From positions 62,001-126,000 of the forward strand of contig WTXD01000052.1 in the NCBI GenBank assembly GCA_022496205.1: a stretch of 64,000 bases of DNA, in the 5' to 3' direction. The DNA is from Gloeopeniophorella convolvens. Lineage: Eukaryota > Basidiomycota > Agaricomycetes > Russulales. Below are positions 10,854 through 21,031 of this stretch, piece after piece (positions within the stretch are counted from its first letter, which is position 1; every line of letters starts with the position of its first letter). The notes below the pieces were generated by a model. That model had not been told where the DNA came from, did no database searches, and saw only the letters and a list, made by a program, of their open reading frames with translations. Made by a program: the position numbers and the translations under genes.

Positions 10854-12997
10854 ATGCTCGACCCACTCTCTTTAACTGATGTACTGCTGCTGGTCGCAGC
10901 TGTAGGTATTACATCCGTATTGGCCCTGAAGTTCGTCAAGGCCGACAACCGCTCACGGGCCCCTCTGCCCCCGGGCCCTAAGGGCCTCCCGTTCTTTGGC
11001 AATGTGCTCGACATGCCTACTTGCCGTGAGTGGGACACCTTCACGGAATGGGGCAGAAAATATGGTGAGTCTTGCATCTTTCCGACGTGTCCTTCAGTAG
11101 GGCTCATCATGGATACCAGGCCCAATGACATATGTACATCTCTGTGGGGAGCCCTACATCATCCTCAACTCCCTCGAAACCACACTCAAGATGCTCGATG
11201 CCAAGAGCTCTATTTACTCTGATCGGCCTGTGTTCCCTATGCTCGGGCAAGAGATGGGGTGGGACCGTGGGCTTGTGCTCAGCCGCTATGGCGAACGTTT
11301 CCGTTCATTCCGCCGTCTCTTGCATCGCTTCATGGGCACGCGTGCCGCCGTGTCGGACCACTATCAGACCATCGAACGGGAGACCCACAAGTACCTGCAG
11401 CGTCTCCTCGATACCCCGGAAAGCCTCATCGAGAATCTTCGAAAGTATGCATGCATAGACTTGTCTCAGACAGACGTTAACGACACGCATAGGACTGCGG
11501 GTGCAGTTGTGCTCGACTTGGTCTACGGGTACAAAGTAAAGGAGGAGAATGATGAGCTTGTTCATATTGCTGAGGTTGCTAGCCTTGAGTTCTCACGTGC
11601 CGCAACTCCCGGCACCTTCCTTGTCGACTCCCTGCCCTTCCGTAAGTCGCCGATTTGTAGCATGTTGCACGTACCTTGACGCTTTTTAAAGTTCGTCATG
11701 TACCCGAGTGGTTCCCCGGGGCCGGATGGAAGAAGCTTGGTCGCGAATGGCTTTCCGATACCTACAAGGTCGTGGATACCCCCTTCGAGTTTGTGCAGCG
11801 ACGCAGGGTGGGTCTCCAGACTTCTCTAGCGAGAAGGACCATAATGATGGGCGTGTAGGCCACTGGCGTAGGAGGCATATCCTTTACTGATGCGAACATG
11901 AAGGAAGGGATGTCTGAGAAAGAGGCAGACATCCTGAAGTGGGCAGCAGTTTCAATCTATTTCGGTAGGTTTACTTTATCGTTCGCGAGTGGATAGAGCG
12001 ACGCTCATAATTTATCACAGGAGGTTCTGATACGGTTAGTTCTCTGGCAATGTATTCTCAGGAGAACGCGTGTACTGAACTCTCGGCTGCAGATGGTGTC
12101 TTCGACTTCGTCGTTTTTCCTCGCCATGACGCTTTACCCGGAGGTCATGAGGAAAGCGCAAGCCGAACTCGATGCCGTGGTTGGCCCACACAGGCTTCCG
12201 ACATTCGAAGATAGCGAGCGGCTCCCTTACCTCAGCGCAGTGATAAAGGAAGTGCTGCGTTGGGCCCCCGTGACACCTTTCGGTGAGCATTGATTTACCC
12301 ATCAGTAGTTAGCCTCAGGGATTTATCCGGCTTCGTAGGTGGACACCACCGCTTGATGCAAGACGACATCCAGGATGGATATTTGATCCCAGCTGGCTCT
12401 GCAATTATCGTCAACATTTGGTGGGCAGCGGACTACGATCCTCGAGAATCACATTCTGACGGGTCCCCCTATTTCTCAGGGGACTTCTGCACGACGAACG
12501 TATCTACTCGCGTCCGATGGTCTTTGATCCGGAACGCTTCATCGCATTCGAGAAGAGGACCGCTGAGATGGACCCCCACGCCATTTTATTCGGCTACGGA
12601 CGACGGTGAGATAATTCCTAGGGCTTGGGTCTTCATTTGTCCTGACACACATTTTAGGTCTTGCCCTGGTAAGGACGCCATCTTAGTTGGGGACCTGGTG
12701 CGCGTCTGACAAATTCACAGGAATGCATTTTGCAGATGCTTCTACTTACATGTATATTGCCACCACCCTCGCTGCGTTCGACATCTCGAGAGCTGTCAAT
12801 GAGTTAGGGCGGGAGATTCAGACAAAAGCCGACTTCACGAGCGGCTTGGTTAGGTAAGCGGCCTCTACGCCAGCACCCGTTCCGAGCTGACGTGGGACAT
12901 ATTTCTCAGCCATCCTGCTCCTTTCCAATGCGCTATCAGGCCTCGCTCGCCCCAAGCCGCTGCTCTCATTCGTGAGGCGAACTTGATGGAATTATGA
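10854..12997 (+). CDS. Cytochrome P450 monooxygenase A (OrdA-like, first of tandem three)
   Basis: Membrane-bound haem monooxygenase of the fungal O-methylsterigmatocystin oxidoreductase-like group. About 12 exons join in frame to roughly 510 residues. An N-terminal membrane anchor ([18 protein letters not shown]) is followed by the proline hinge [19 protein letters not shown]. Other marks are [20 protein letters not shown] (helix C), the I-helix GGSDT, KEVLR (ExxR), FDPERF, and the haem loop [17 protein letters not shown] with the Cys ligand. The haem loop is split by introns after the first Arg and within the Gly codon. It ends [15 protein letters not shown]...LMEL. All catalytic elements are present. 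It shares exon layout with P450 B and C, so it arose by tandem duplication. Substrate unknown. Confidence 0.9.
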
Positions 12998-14072
12998 ACA
13001 ACATTCTTGTGAGTATAACTTGTATTATCAAGATCCCTGCTGAGGACGATGTAATAAGTCACTACGATGGACTACTTGTACTTCGTCTATTTAATTGCGC
13101 GGAATTTTCTTTTGCACGAATAGATGACCTCTGGCTCGGTGCCTACTTTCCCCAATTGCACACTTCTGCTCCCGGGTGAAATGGGCCGAGCTCATGTACC
13201 CTCTCTATTCGATCCCCGCCTTGATGACCCTCGACCTCCCTCGACTTAGGCCCAAGATTTCGCCCTGCTTCGCAAATTTGAGTTTGATGAATGATGAATG
13301 ACAGTTTGCGGCACAGTCGACTGCTCCACGTGGACGCCCTGCAGCGGCATCAGTGTAATGCGCCTCGCCGTCGCCCTGGATCACATAATAGGGTGGTGAG
13401 TTCCATGGGCCATCTTCCGGGTGTGATTATCTTAATTAAATGCCATCTGCTCTGGTCGAACATGACTGGAAAGCCCCGGGGGGCTCCCAGTCGATCCTCT
13501 TGAATGTGATATGAAGCCTATACTGCGAAGTGATCCCTACGTCAAGCAAGACTCCGAGCGAGTCGGTCTGATTCTGGGCCCCAATCGACAGTTGTTGTGA
13601 CTGACAGCGCTCGCTGACCAGGTGTCATGACGGAATTAGACAGGCTTCCGTCCTTTGGCTGTGGTAATCTCATTTGACAAAATTTCGTGGAATCATCTTC
13701 GAGTCTCGACGTTCTTGATACAACCTGCACGCTGTTTCTGCCCTGTTTCTCACCTCTTCCTACATGCTGAACCTAACTGTCGTGCATGCTGACCTCAGGT
13801 CCTGGGAGAAAGGAGGTATAAATCGTCAAACATCAGCGGCGCCCGACTAAGGTCCAACCACTCAACTTGCTCAAGGTGCATCCTTCGTGCTGGTTTCCTC
13901 CCCCTGTGGGTCCAATTTAGCTTTATATGTCTCGCCTCAACTTATGTGGTTAGACTTGTACCCATCTCTCCATTCGGAGCTCGTGGAGATCGGCGCAAGT
14001 CATATAACGCAGCGTATCGCTGACGGCTGATACCCTCCGCCACGCCCTCCCTCCCTGCTGGCCCTTCTCGCT
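12998..14072. other. Intergenic spacer between P450 A and B
   Basis: About 1.08 kb with no supported gene. It contains a TATA-like element (GGTATAAATC near 13815), about 260 bases before the next start codon. Its length nearly equals that of the next spacer (16251-17342), as expected from a tandem duplication unit. Confidence 0.5.
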
Positions 14073-16250
14073 ATGAATACGGTCACTGTGTATGTCGGCT
14101 TCGCCGTTGCTGCGGGTCTTCTGGTGGCCTTCGTAATCACCAAGGCCGGACGCTCTCTCAAGCGTCTTCCTCCTGGGCCAGTGGGTCTCCCATGGATTGG
14201 GAACATCTTTGATATGCCCACGTCGCGCGAATGGGAGACATTTGGCGCGTGGGGGAAGAGATGGGGTAAGTGCCACACGTCCTGCGCGTCAATCTCAGAC
14301 CGCTTACGGCACGCTCAAATTGTGCAGGTGGGATTATGCACATCACCCTCTTCGGCCAGCACTTCATAATCGTGAACTCGCTCGAAATTGCCATCAGTAT
14401 GCTCGAAGGAAAGAGCGCGATATACTCCGATCGCCCGACGTTTCCCATGCTGGGTCAGACTATGGGCTGGGAGAATGGAACCGCGCTCAGCCGCTACGGA
14501 GAGCGCTTCCGCGCGTTGCGCCGTCTTCTACACCAGACGATGGGCACGCGGACTAGCGCGATGCAACACTATCCCATAATCGAGAAGGAGACGCTTCGCT
14601 TCCTCCAACGCCTCCTGGATTCTCCAGGCCAGCTGATGGAGAATTTACGAAAGTCAGGGCGTCACACGCTTCCCATCGTCACAAATGGTATCTGACAGAA
14701 CTGGCTCCCCGCAGGACCGTTGTTGCAACTATTGTCGACGTGGCTTACGGATACAAAGTACATGAGTTTGATGACCCTCTTGTCCACGTCGCCCAGTTGA
14801 CGAACGCACAATTTGCACGAGCGGCAACGCCTGGCGCCTTCATGGTCGACCTGGTGCCATTTTGTACGTGCAAAGCCAGCAGGATTCTGACCGCATGGAC
14901 CACTTAAGCCGGTGCTACTTGCAGTGCGGTGTGTTCCGGACTGGTTCCCGGGAACTGGCTGGAAGAAGCTCGGACGAGAGTGGGGATCGAACGTCCGGGT
15001 GATGGTCGACACCCCGTTCGAACATGTCAAGAGACGGAGGGTGCGCAAATCCGGTCAGGAGCTGCTCTTTTTGACGATGGACGAACCTTATTTGCAGGCT
15101 GCCGGGATCTCAGCGTTATCTTTTATGGATCACAACACCAAGGATGGCATGTCAACTCAAGAAGAAGATTTGGTCAAGTGGGCGGCGGCTTCGATATATA
15201 TGGGTGCGTGTTGTGGAAGCTACTGAAAATCACAACCTGATAGATTTCCAGGGGGTACTGATACTGTGCGTATGTTTCTACGTCACATATTCAGCTCGAG
15301 CGCCTGGCGGTGCTAATTGCGTCTTACAGACAATATCTACGCTCTACACATTCTTCTTAGCCATGACGCTGTATCCGGATGTCCAGAAAAAGGCGCAAGC
15401 GGAACTTGATTCCGTAGTTGGTTCAGAGCGCCTCCCAACCTTCGAAGATCGAGAACAGCTTCCATACATCAATGCAATCGTCAAGGAGATCCTGCGCTGG
15501 GGCCCAGCAACACCTTTGGGTAGGATGTTCCCATCTGCTGAACCCCCTTCGTTTACTCACATGCCCGACATGGCCGGTGATAGCTGGGCATCATCGTCTG
15601 ATGCAGGATGATTTCCAAGATGGCTACTTTGTTCCCGAAGGGTCGGCCGTCATTGTGAACGTCTGGTGGGTGCCCCGCGGTCCTGACCATATTTGAGTGT
15701 CAAACCCTCACTCACCTCAGGGGGCTGCTGCACGATGAGAGCATCTACAAGGACCCGATGACGTTCAACCCTGAACGTTTCACATCATCCGAGAAGAGGC
15801 CAGCGGAGATCGACCCCCAGATTTGCTTTGGCTTCGGACGCAGGTGAGCGCATGATCTACTACTCTCATCATGGTTCTCTGGCTGATCAGCCCGCGCGGA
15901 ACTAGGAGATGTCCTGGTGAGGCTACCTTTCTAGCTTCTGCACAGCCGGGACGCTGCTGACGGTGTTCCTCCGCCGCCGCATCAGGGGTCCAGATCGCCG
16001 ATGCCTCCGTATTCCTGACATGCGCAACGACGCTAGCTGCGTACCAAATTTCGAAAGTGGTCGATATCTCTGGTGCTGTCCTTGAACCATCTATTGAATA
16101 CACTAGCGGCTTGATCAGGTATGCTACCCAGTGGCGATCACACCTACCTGGTGATATATACTCACCACTACCAGCCTCCCTGCACCATTCGAGTGCTCCA
16201 TTAGGCCACGTTCCGAGAAGGCGGCCTCGTTGGTTCAGTCGCCGTGTTGA
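14073..16250 (+). CDS. Cytochrome P450 monooxygenase B (OrdA-like, second of tandem three)
   Basis: Paralogue of the P450s on either side. The N-terminal anchor ([17 protein letters not shown]) is followed by [19 protein letters not shown]. Further marks are [20 protein letters not shown], the I-helix GGTDT, KEILR (ExxR), FNPERF and FGFGRRRCPG with the haem Cys. The haem loop is assembled from tiny exons; the middle one is about 11 bases (AGATGTCCTG region near 15906-15916). The following motif reads GVQIADAS instead of the usual GMHFADAS. It ends [20 protein letters not shown]. One intron (near 14654) uses a GTCAGG donor. The frame is intact on my model, but the short haem exon and the Met-His to Val-Gln change are worth confirming with RNA. 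Confidence 0.87.
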
Positions 16251-17342
16251 GTCATAGCCAATGAGTAAAGTTAAAACCTAGGACACTTTATCTACAACGT
16301 ACCATTATATCTGTCATGCATGTCTGAAATTCGTAATTTCCCGCAGATCGGGGTGGCTTGTCTCTGTTTTGTATGTAGATTCATCGTGTTGTAATGTCCG
16401 AGTTGTCGACAATAAGTATGCATGCTAGATTCATATAGAGTGTTACGATGATGAGCCTATCTAGTGGCCGCGTGCCTGTGGGGCGCGGGTTAAGCACTAG
16501 GTGCGCAGTCCCAGGTTTCACTCGAGGAATATGATAGAATTGTTATTGATCGACTACCCACAGTTGCTGTGTTGTGCTCGCTGTACCGGCCGGCCAGAGG
16601 TATGAGCCAAGTCTTACCTGGATACAAGAGGTCCAATGCAGGAGGCAGCGGCGACGACAGTGCAGGAAATGCTGCAACGGCGGTAGTGATAGTGACAGTG
16701 GAGTTGTGGTGAGCGGTGTAATTGATTCACGCAAGGTTCAAGGCGACCGGGCCGTGCCAAGTTGCCGTTTCTTACAGTCGCCCACCACCACACGAGGCCA
16801 CCCTTTGACCTCATCCGCTGATTGAAGGGTCACCAAGCCCTTACTGCTGGGCGAAAAGCGTACAAACTTCATGTACACACTCCTGGCCTTCCCTCCACCT
16901 CCGGTGCTGTGCGGGATCAACACCACGTATGACATGTGCTTTAAAAGGCCCGCGTTCCACTTTTTTCTCCGGCGAAGTAGAACCTAGTGTTGGCCGGTTG
17001 ACCCAAGGTATCGTATCAAATCACTTGGGCCGCGCCAGCGATATTTTGGTACCCAACTCGTCGTTGTACCATTGAAATTGATTCACGTAAGGTTCAGCTA
17101 CTACACAACGACCCCTGCAACTTGTTCATACACGGTCTGGCGCTCCGAGCAGAAGCATAAGCCATGCTCGGATATTATGTGGTCCTTATTTCCCGCCTAT
17201 AGAGTCCCAGGACACTTTCCGAGCATCTCTGCCGCTCAATGCCAACTCCGAGCCAGTTTATATCGGGACACCTGTGGAGTCTCGCTCAGCCTAGTTTTTC
17301 TGAGACTCGCGACCCCTCGCTCTTGCTCCTTGAACCACCGCC
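16251..17342. other. Intergenic spacer between P450 B and C
   Basis: 1.09 kb with no supported gene. A 21-base motif, AATTGATTCACGYAAGGTTCA, occurs twice (about 16725 and 17078) with one mismatch, on the same strand. It may be a regulatory site or a leftover of local duplication. Confidence 0.45.
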
Positions 17343-19495
17343 ATGACCGGAGTGACACTCTCTTTAGGAGCGCTGGTCGTCCTCCCAGCTACCATTCTAC
17401 TTCTCTTGTTAGTTCGGCATGTACGCGGACCTCATCTAGCTGCGCCACTTCCTCCCGGTCCTAAAGGACTCCCATTCATCGGCAATGTCCTTCAAATGCC
17501 ACAGACGAACGAGTGGGAGACGTTCCGAGAGTGGGGTCAGAAGTGGGGTGCGCACCGAGCCTTCTTGACTCCTTCACCCTCATCTGATCCTTGCCAACGC
17601 GCGCCCCACACGCGCAGGCGACGTCCTGCACTTCCGACTCTTCGGCACGGAATACATCCTCGTCAACTCGCTCGACGCGGCGGTGAATATGCTCGACCGG
17701 AAGAGCACGATCTACTCGGACCGGCCGCGCATGGTGATGCTCGGCGAGCTGATGGGCTGGGGCCGCGCGCTCGTGCTGAGCCACTACGGCGACCGCCTGC
17801 GCGCGATGCGCCGCTTCCTGCACCGCTTCATGGGCACACGCGCGCACGTCGCGCAGCACTGCTACCCCACAATAGAGCGCGAGACGCGCCGCTTTGCTGC
17901 GCGTCTGCTCGACGCTCCCGAGCGCGTGTTTGAGAACATACGGCAGTGCGTATTTGCTGCAACCTCGGACTCACAGCTGACGCTCATGGCCAAAGGACGA
18001 CTGTGGCTACCATATTGGATCTTATGTACGGCTACCGGATCAAGGAGAACGATGACCCTCTAGTCGACCTCGCCGAAGTCGTGAACGCGCAGTTCTCGCG
18101 TGCCGCAACTCCCGGCGCCTTCCTGGTCGACGTGCTTCCTCTCCGTGAGTGTGTGTTTTGTCGGCGTTGTCTAGTGTGACGTGGCTGCCAGTACGCCTTG
18201 TGCCCGATTGGGTCCCTGGAACGGGATGGAAGAGGCAGGCCCGCGAGTGGGCTGTCAACGTACAAAAGATGGTGAATATCCCGTACAGTTACGCAAAAAC
18301 GCGCAGAGTAAGCCCTAGAAACGTCATGCGGCGTCGAAGCTCGAACATATCCATCTAGACGGAAGGGAAGGAAACACCATCTTATGTGGACGTCAGCACG
18401 AAGGATGGGATCCCTCCGGAGGGGGAAGACCTAGTGAAATGGACGGCGGCCAACACATACCTCGGTACGCTGCCGATGAGATCTACACATGAGGTTCAAT
18501 TTGTCTCATTGTCGACATAGCTGGGACAGACACGGTCTGTACAATGATTCAATCACGTCCAAAGGTCGATTGATAAGGTGCTCCTTGCAGACTGTATCCT
18601 CGGAGTCAGCTTTTTTCCTGGCTATGGCACTCTTCCCGGACATACGGAAGAGAGCGCAGGCCGAGATTGACGCGGTGGTAGGCCCCGACCGTCTTCCAGC
18701 ACTCGAGGACCGCGAGCGACTCCCGTACCTCAACGCCATTGTCAAAGAGCTCTTGCGTTGGAATCCGCCCATACCGCTCGGTACGCGGCGGACTCCACAC
18801 GAGGAAATTGAATTAGATCCGGAGCTTTTCAGGTGGCCCTCATCTCCTTGTCCAGGATGACATTCACGCCGGATATTTCCTGCCGAAGGGCTCAATCGTA
18901 CTCGTCAACCTCTGGTTTGTGCGATCCTCTGCCAGTGATCGAGTATGGCATAGCTAATTTCCCATGCCTAAGGACGTTACTGCGTGACAAGAATATCTAC
19001 GCCGCACCTTCCAGTTTCAATCCCGACCGCTTCATAGGTTCGGAGAAAGTGCCAGCCGAGAAGGATCCCCTCGAGATCGTCTTTGGGTTTGGGCGAAGGT
19101 CAGTTCAGACACCACCTCGCAGTGCTTACTAGTCTGAATGTACCCTCTCCAGAGTCTGTCCAGGTGGGCTCCAGCATGCATGTGTCCGCTTGAGTCTGTT
19201 CCCTGAGCGCCGTGAAGGTATGCATCTCGCGGATGCATCGGTGTTTCAGATGTGCGCGATGACGCTGGCGGCATTTGACGTCTCGAACCCTGTGGACAAA
19301 GCTGGCGCAGCGATAACTTTTGACAAGGTCGAGTTTACGAGCGGAACGCTATTCAGGTGCGTCAAAAGTCTGTGATGTAGGAGTATCAATGAGCAAGCTC
19401 CCTACAGTCATCCGGCCCCGTTCCGGTGCACCATTCGACCTCGTTCTGAGCGAGCCGTCGACCTCGTCAAACAGGAAGCACAAATTGAGGACTGA
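17343..19495 (+). CDS. Cytochrome P450 monooxygenase C (OrdA-like, third of tandem three)
   Basis: Third member of the tandem array. The N-terminal anchor (LVVLPATILLLLLVRHV) is followed by [20 protein letters not shown]. Further marks are WGRALVLSHYGDRLRAMRRF, I-helix AGTDT, KELLR (ExxR), FNPDRF and haem loop FGFGRRVCPGMHLADAS. It ends SHPAPFRCTIRPRSERAVD...IED before the stop at 19493-19495. One large exon (about 17625-17945) is far more GC-rich than the rest of the gene and than copies A and B, close to the composition of the genes to the right. Intron positions match the other two copies. The line HRLMQDD of A and B is HLLVQDD here. Substrate unknown; the change in codon use suggests it sits at a composition boundary or underwent conversion. 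Confidence 0.88.
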
Positions 19496-19926
19496 TAGGG
19501 CTTGTATTTACTGAGGGACATTGACTGCTATCTCTGCAAGTGCGAAGTATTGTATGTTTGTTCACAAGAACTTAATACTATCCTAATTGCGCCGTTCGGG
19601 TGTTGGGTCTCCACATACCTGCGCTCTAGGGGTGTTGGCAACTTCTAGTTGAACCAAAGGCTTAACGGAAATATTTGCGTGACCCAGAGTATTCCATTGC
19701 CAGCTACAGGTCCCCAATCCGCACTTTGAGTCGAATTCCGACCATCAGTGAGCAGTGCAGGGAGTGGTGCCAGACGTGTAAGCTAGGGCGGTCCGGAAGA
19801 CCGAGGACGGGGGCGAGCCAAACAGGGACCAAATAAGGAGGGGTAGTTTGCAAGTTCGGAGAAACGCGCCGTTCAGCTCAGCGACAGCGCACTCGACTCG
19901 ACCGCCTCCCTCCCCGCACCACCACC
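19496..19926. other. Short intergenic region
   Basis: 3' flank of P450 C and promoter/leader of the mitochondrial ribosomal protein gene. The last 70 bases are CT-rich and lead into CCACCATGC at the start codon. No other feature seen. Confidence 0.5.
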
Positions 19927-20681
19927 ATGCACTCCCGCCTCTCCCTCTCCCTCCGATCCGTTGCGCGTCACCGGTGCGCTCCTGCTTACGCGCGCTCACC
20001 GTCTGCACGCGTGCAAAACTAACACGCACGTCACGCACAGGCTCCCCGCGCGGCCCCCAACCGCGGCCCTCCGCGCGCGCGCACTCGCGACGACCGCCGC
20101 AGACGCGTCCACGTCGACACCCGCGCCGCCGCCACTACCCACCGACCCGGCGCTGAACAAGTTGGTGGACGACATCTCCGCGCTGACGCTGCTGCAGGCC
20201 GCAGACCTCGTGACGCTGCTCAAGGTGCGCCCCTCCTCCATCTTCCTTGCCTGCTTACCGGCTCACCCATGCGTTGCGTGCGCGCCCCTAGACGCGCCTG
20301 AACATCCAGGAGATTGCGCTGCCCTCAGCGGGCGCGCCGGCAGCCGCAGCCGCGCCGGCAGAGGACGCGGCACCCGCGGAGGAGGCGAAGCCGAAGGAAA
20401 AGACGATCTTCAACGTGACGCTCGAGTCGTTCGACGCAGGTGCAAAGCCGAAGATCATCAAGGAGGTCAAGGCGCTCGTGCCGAACCTCACGCTCATCGA
20501 GGTGCGCCCGCACGCGTGCTGCTGTTTTCCCACTTACTGACGCCGAGGGTGTGTATGCGCGTAGGCGAAGAAGTTCGTCGAGTCGGTACCCAAGGTGCTC
20601 AAGGAGGGCCTGCCGAAAGAGGACGCCGAGAAGATCCAAAAGGTGTTCGAAGCGCACGGCGCGGTCGTCAAGCTCGACTAG
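19927..20681 (+). CDS. MRPL12: Mitochondrial large-subunit ribosomal protein bL12m (L7/L12)
   Basis: Stalk protein of the mitochondrial ribosome that recruits translation factors. Four exons: the first begins MHSRLSLSLRSVARH, an Arg/Ser-rich mitochondrial presequence that continues through ARPPTAALRARALATT. The N-terminal dimerisation part has PTDPALNKLVDDISALTLLQ and ADLVTLLK. An Ala/Pro/Glu-rich hinge follows (GAPAAAAAPAEDAAPAEEAK). The C-terminal L7/L12 domain has KTIFNVTLESFDAGAKPKII, KEVKALVPNLTLIEAKKFVE and SVPKVLKEGLPKEDAEKIQK, ending AHGAVVKLD. Length is about 190 residues, normal for the family. It is convergent with the NOT3 gene. Confidence 0.93.
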
Positions 20682-21031
20682 CCGCGGACCCAGCCACACT
20701 GCACCTAGACATCTCCCTTACTTACTACACACTTGCCGTACTCCCTGCGCAATCAACCACTGTTGCTGCCTGCTCGCTTTGAACAACGATATGCAATTAT
20801 TCATTGCATGGCGAGGCCGCGCGCTTCACACGCGCGCAGCGCGGGCTCAAAAGGGTACAAAGAACGGGGCGAACATAATAAGGAAGTACGAAAGTAGCGG
20901 AGAGGGTTGAAAGATTGAGCGAGTGTTCAGGCGCCGTGCGCCATGATGCGACGACACAAGACAAAAAATGAGCAGAAATGAGTGGATGCGTGGGTGTCGA
21001 AGCTGGAGTTTGGGATGGAGGAAGAGGAGCT
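20682..21031. other. Convergent 3' region between bL12m and NOT3/5
   Basis: 350 bases holding the two 3' ends. Possible polyadenylation-type A/T tracts occur near 20770-20800 (plus strand) and 20960 (minus strand). No gene. Confidence 0.5.

Noticed and set aside
6891..19495. Secondary metabolite gene cluster (b5-ACAD plus three P450s)
   Set aside because: No core synthase (PKS, NRPS, terpene cyclase), transporter or cluster regulator is visible; the tandem P450s alone do not make a cluster.
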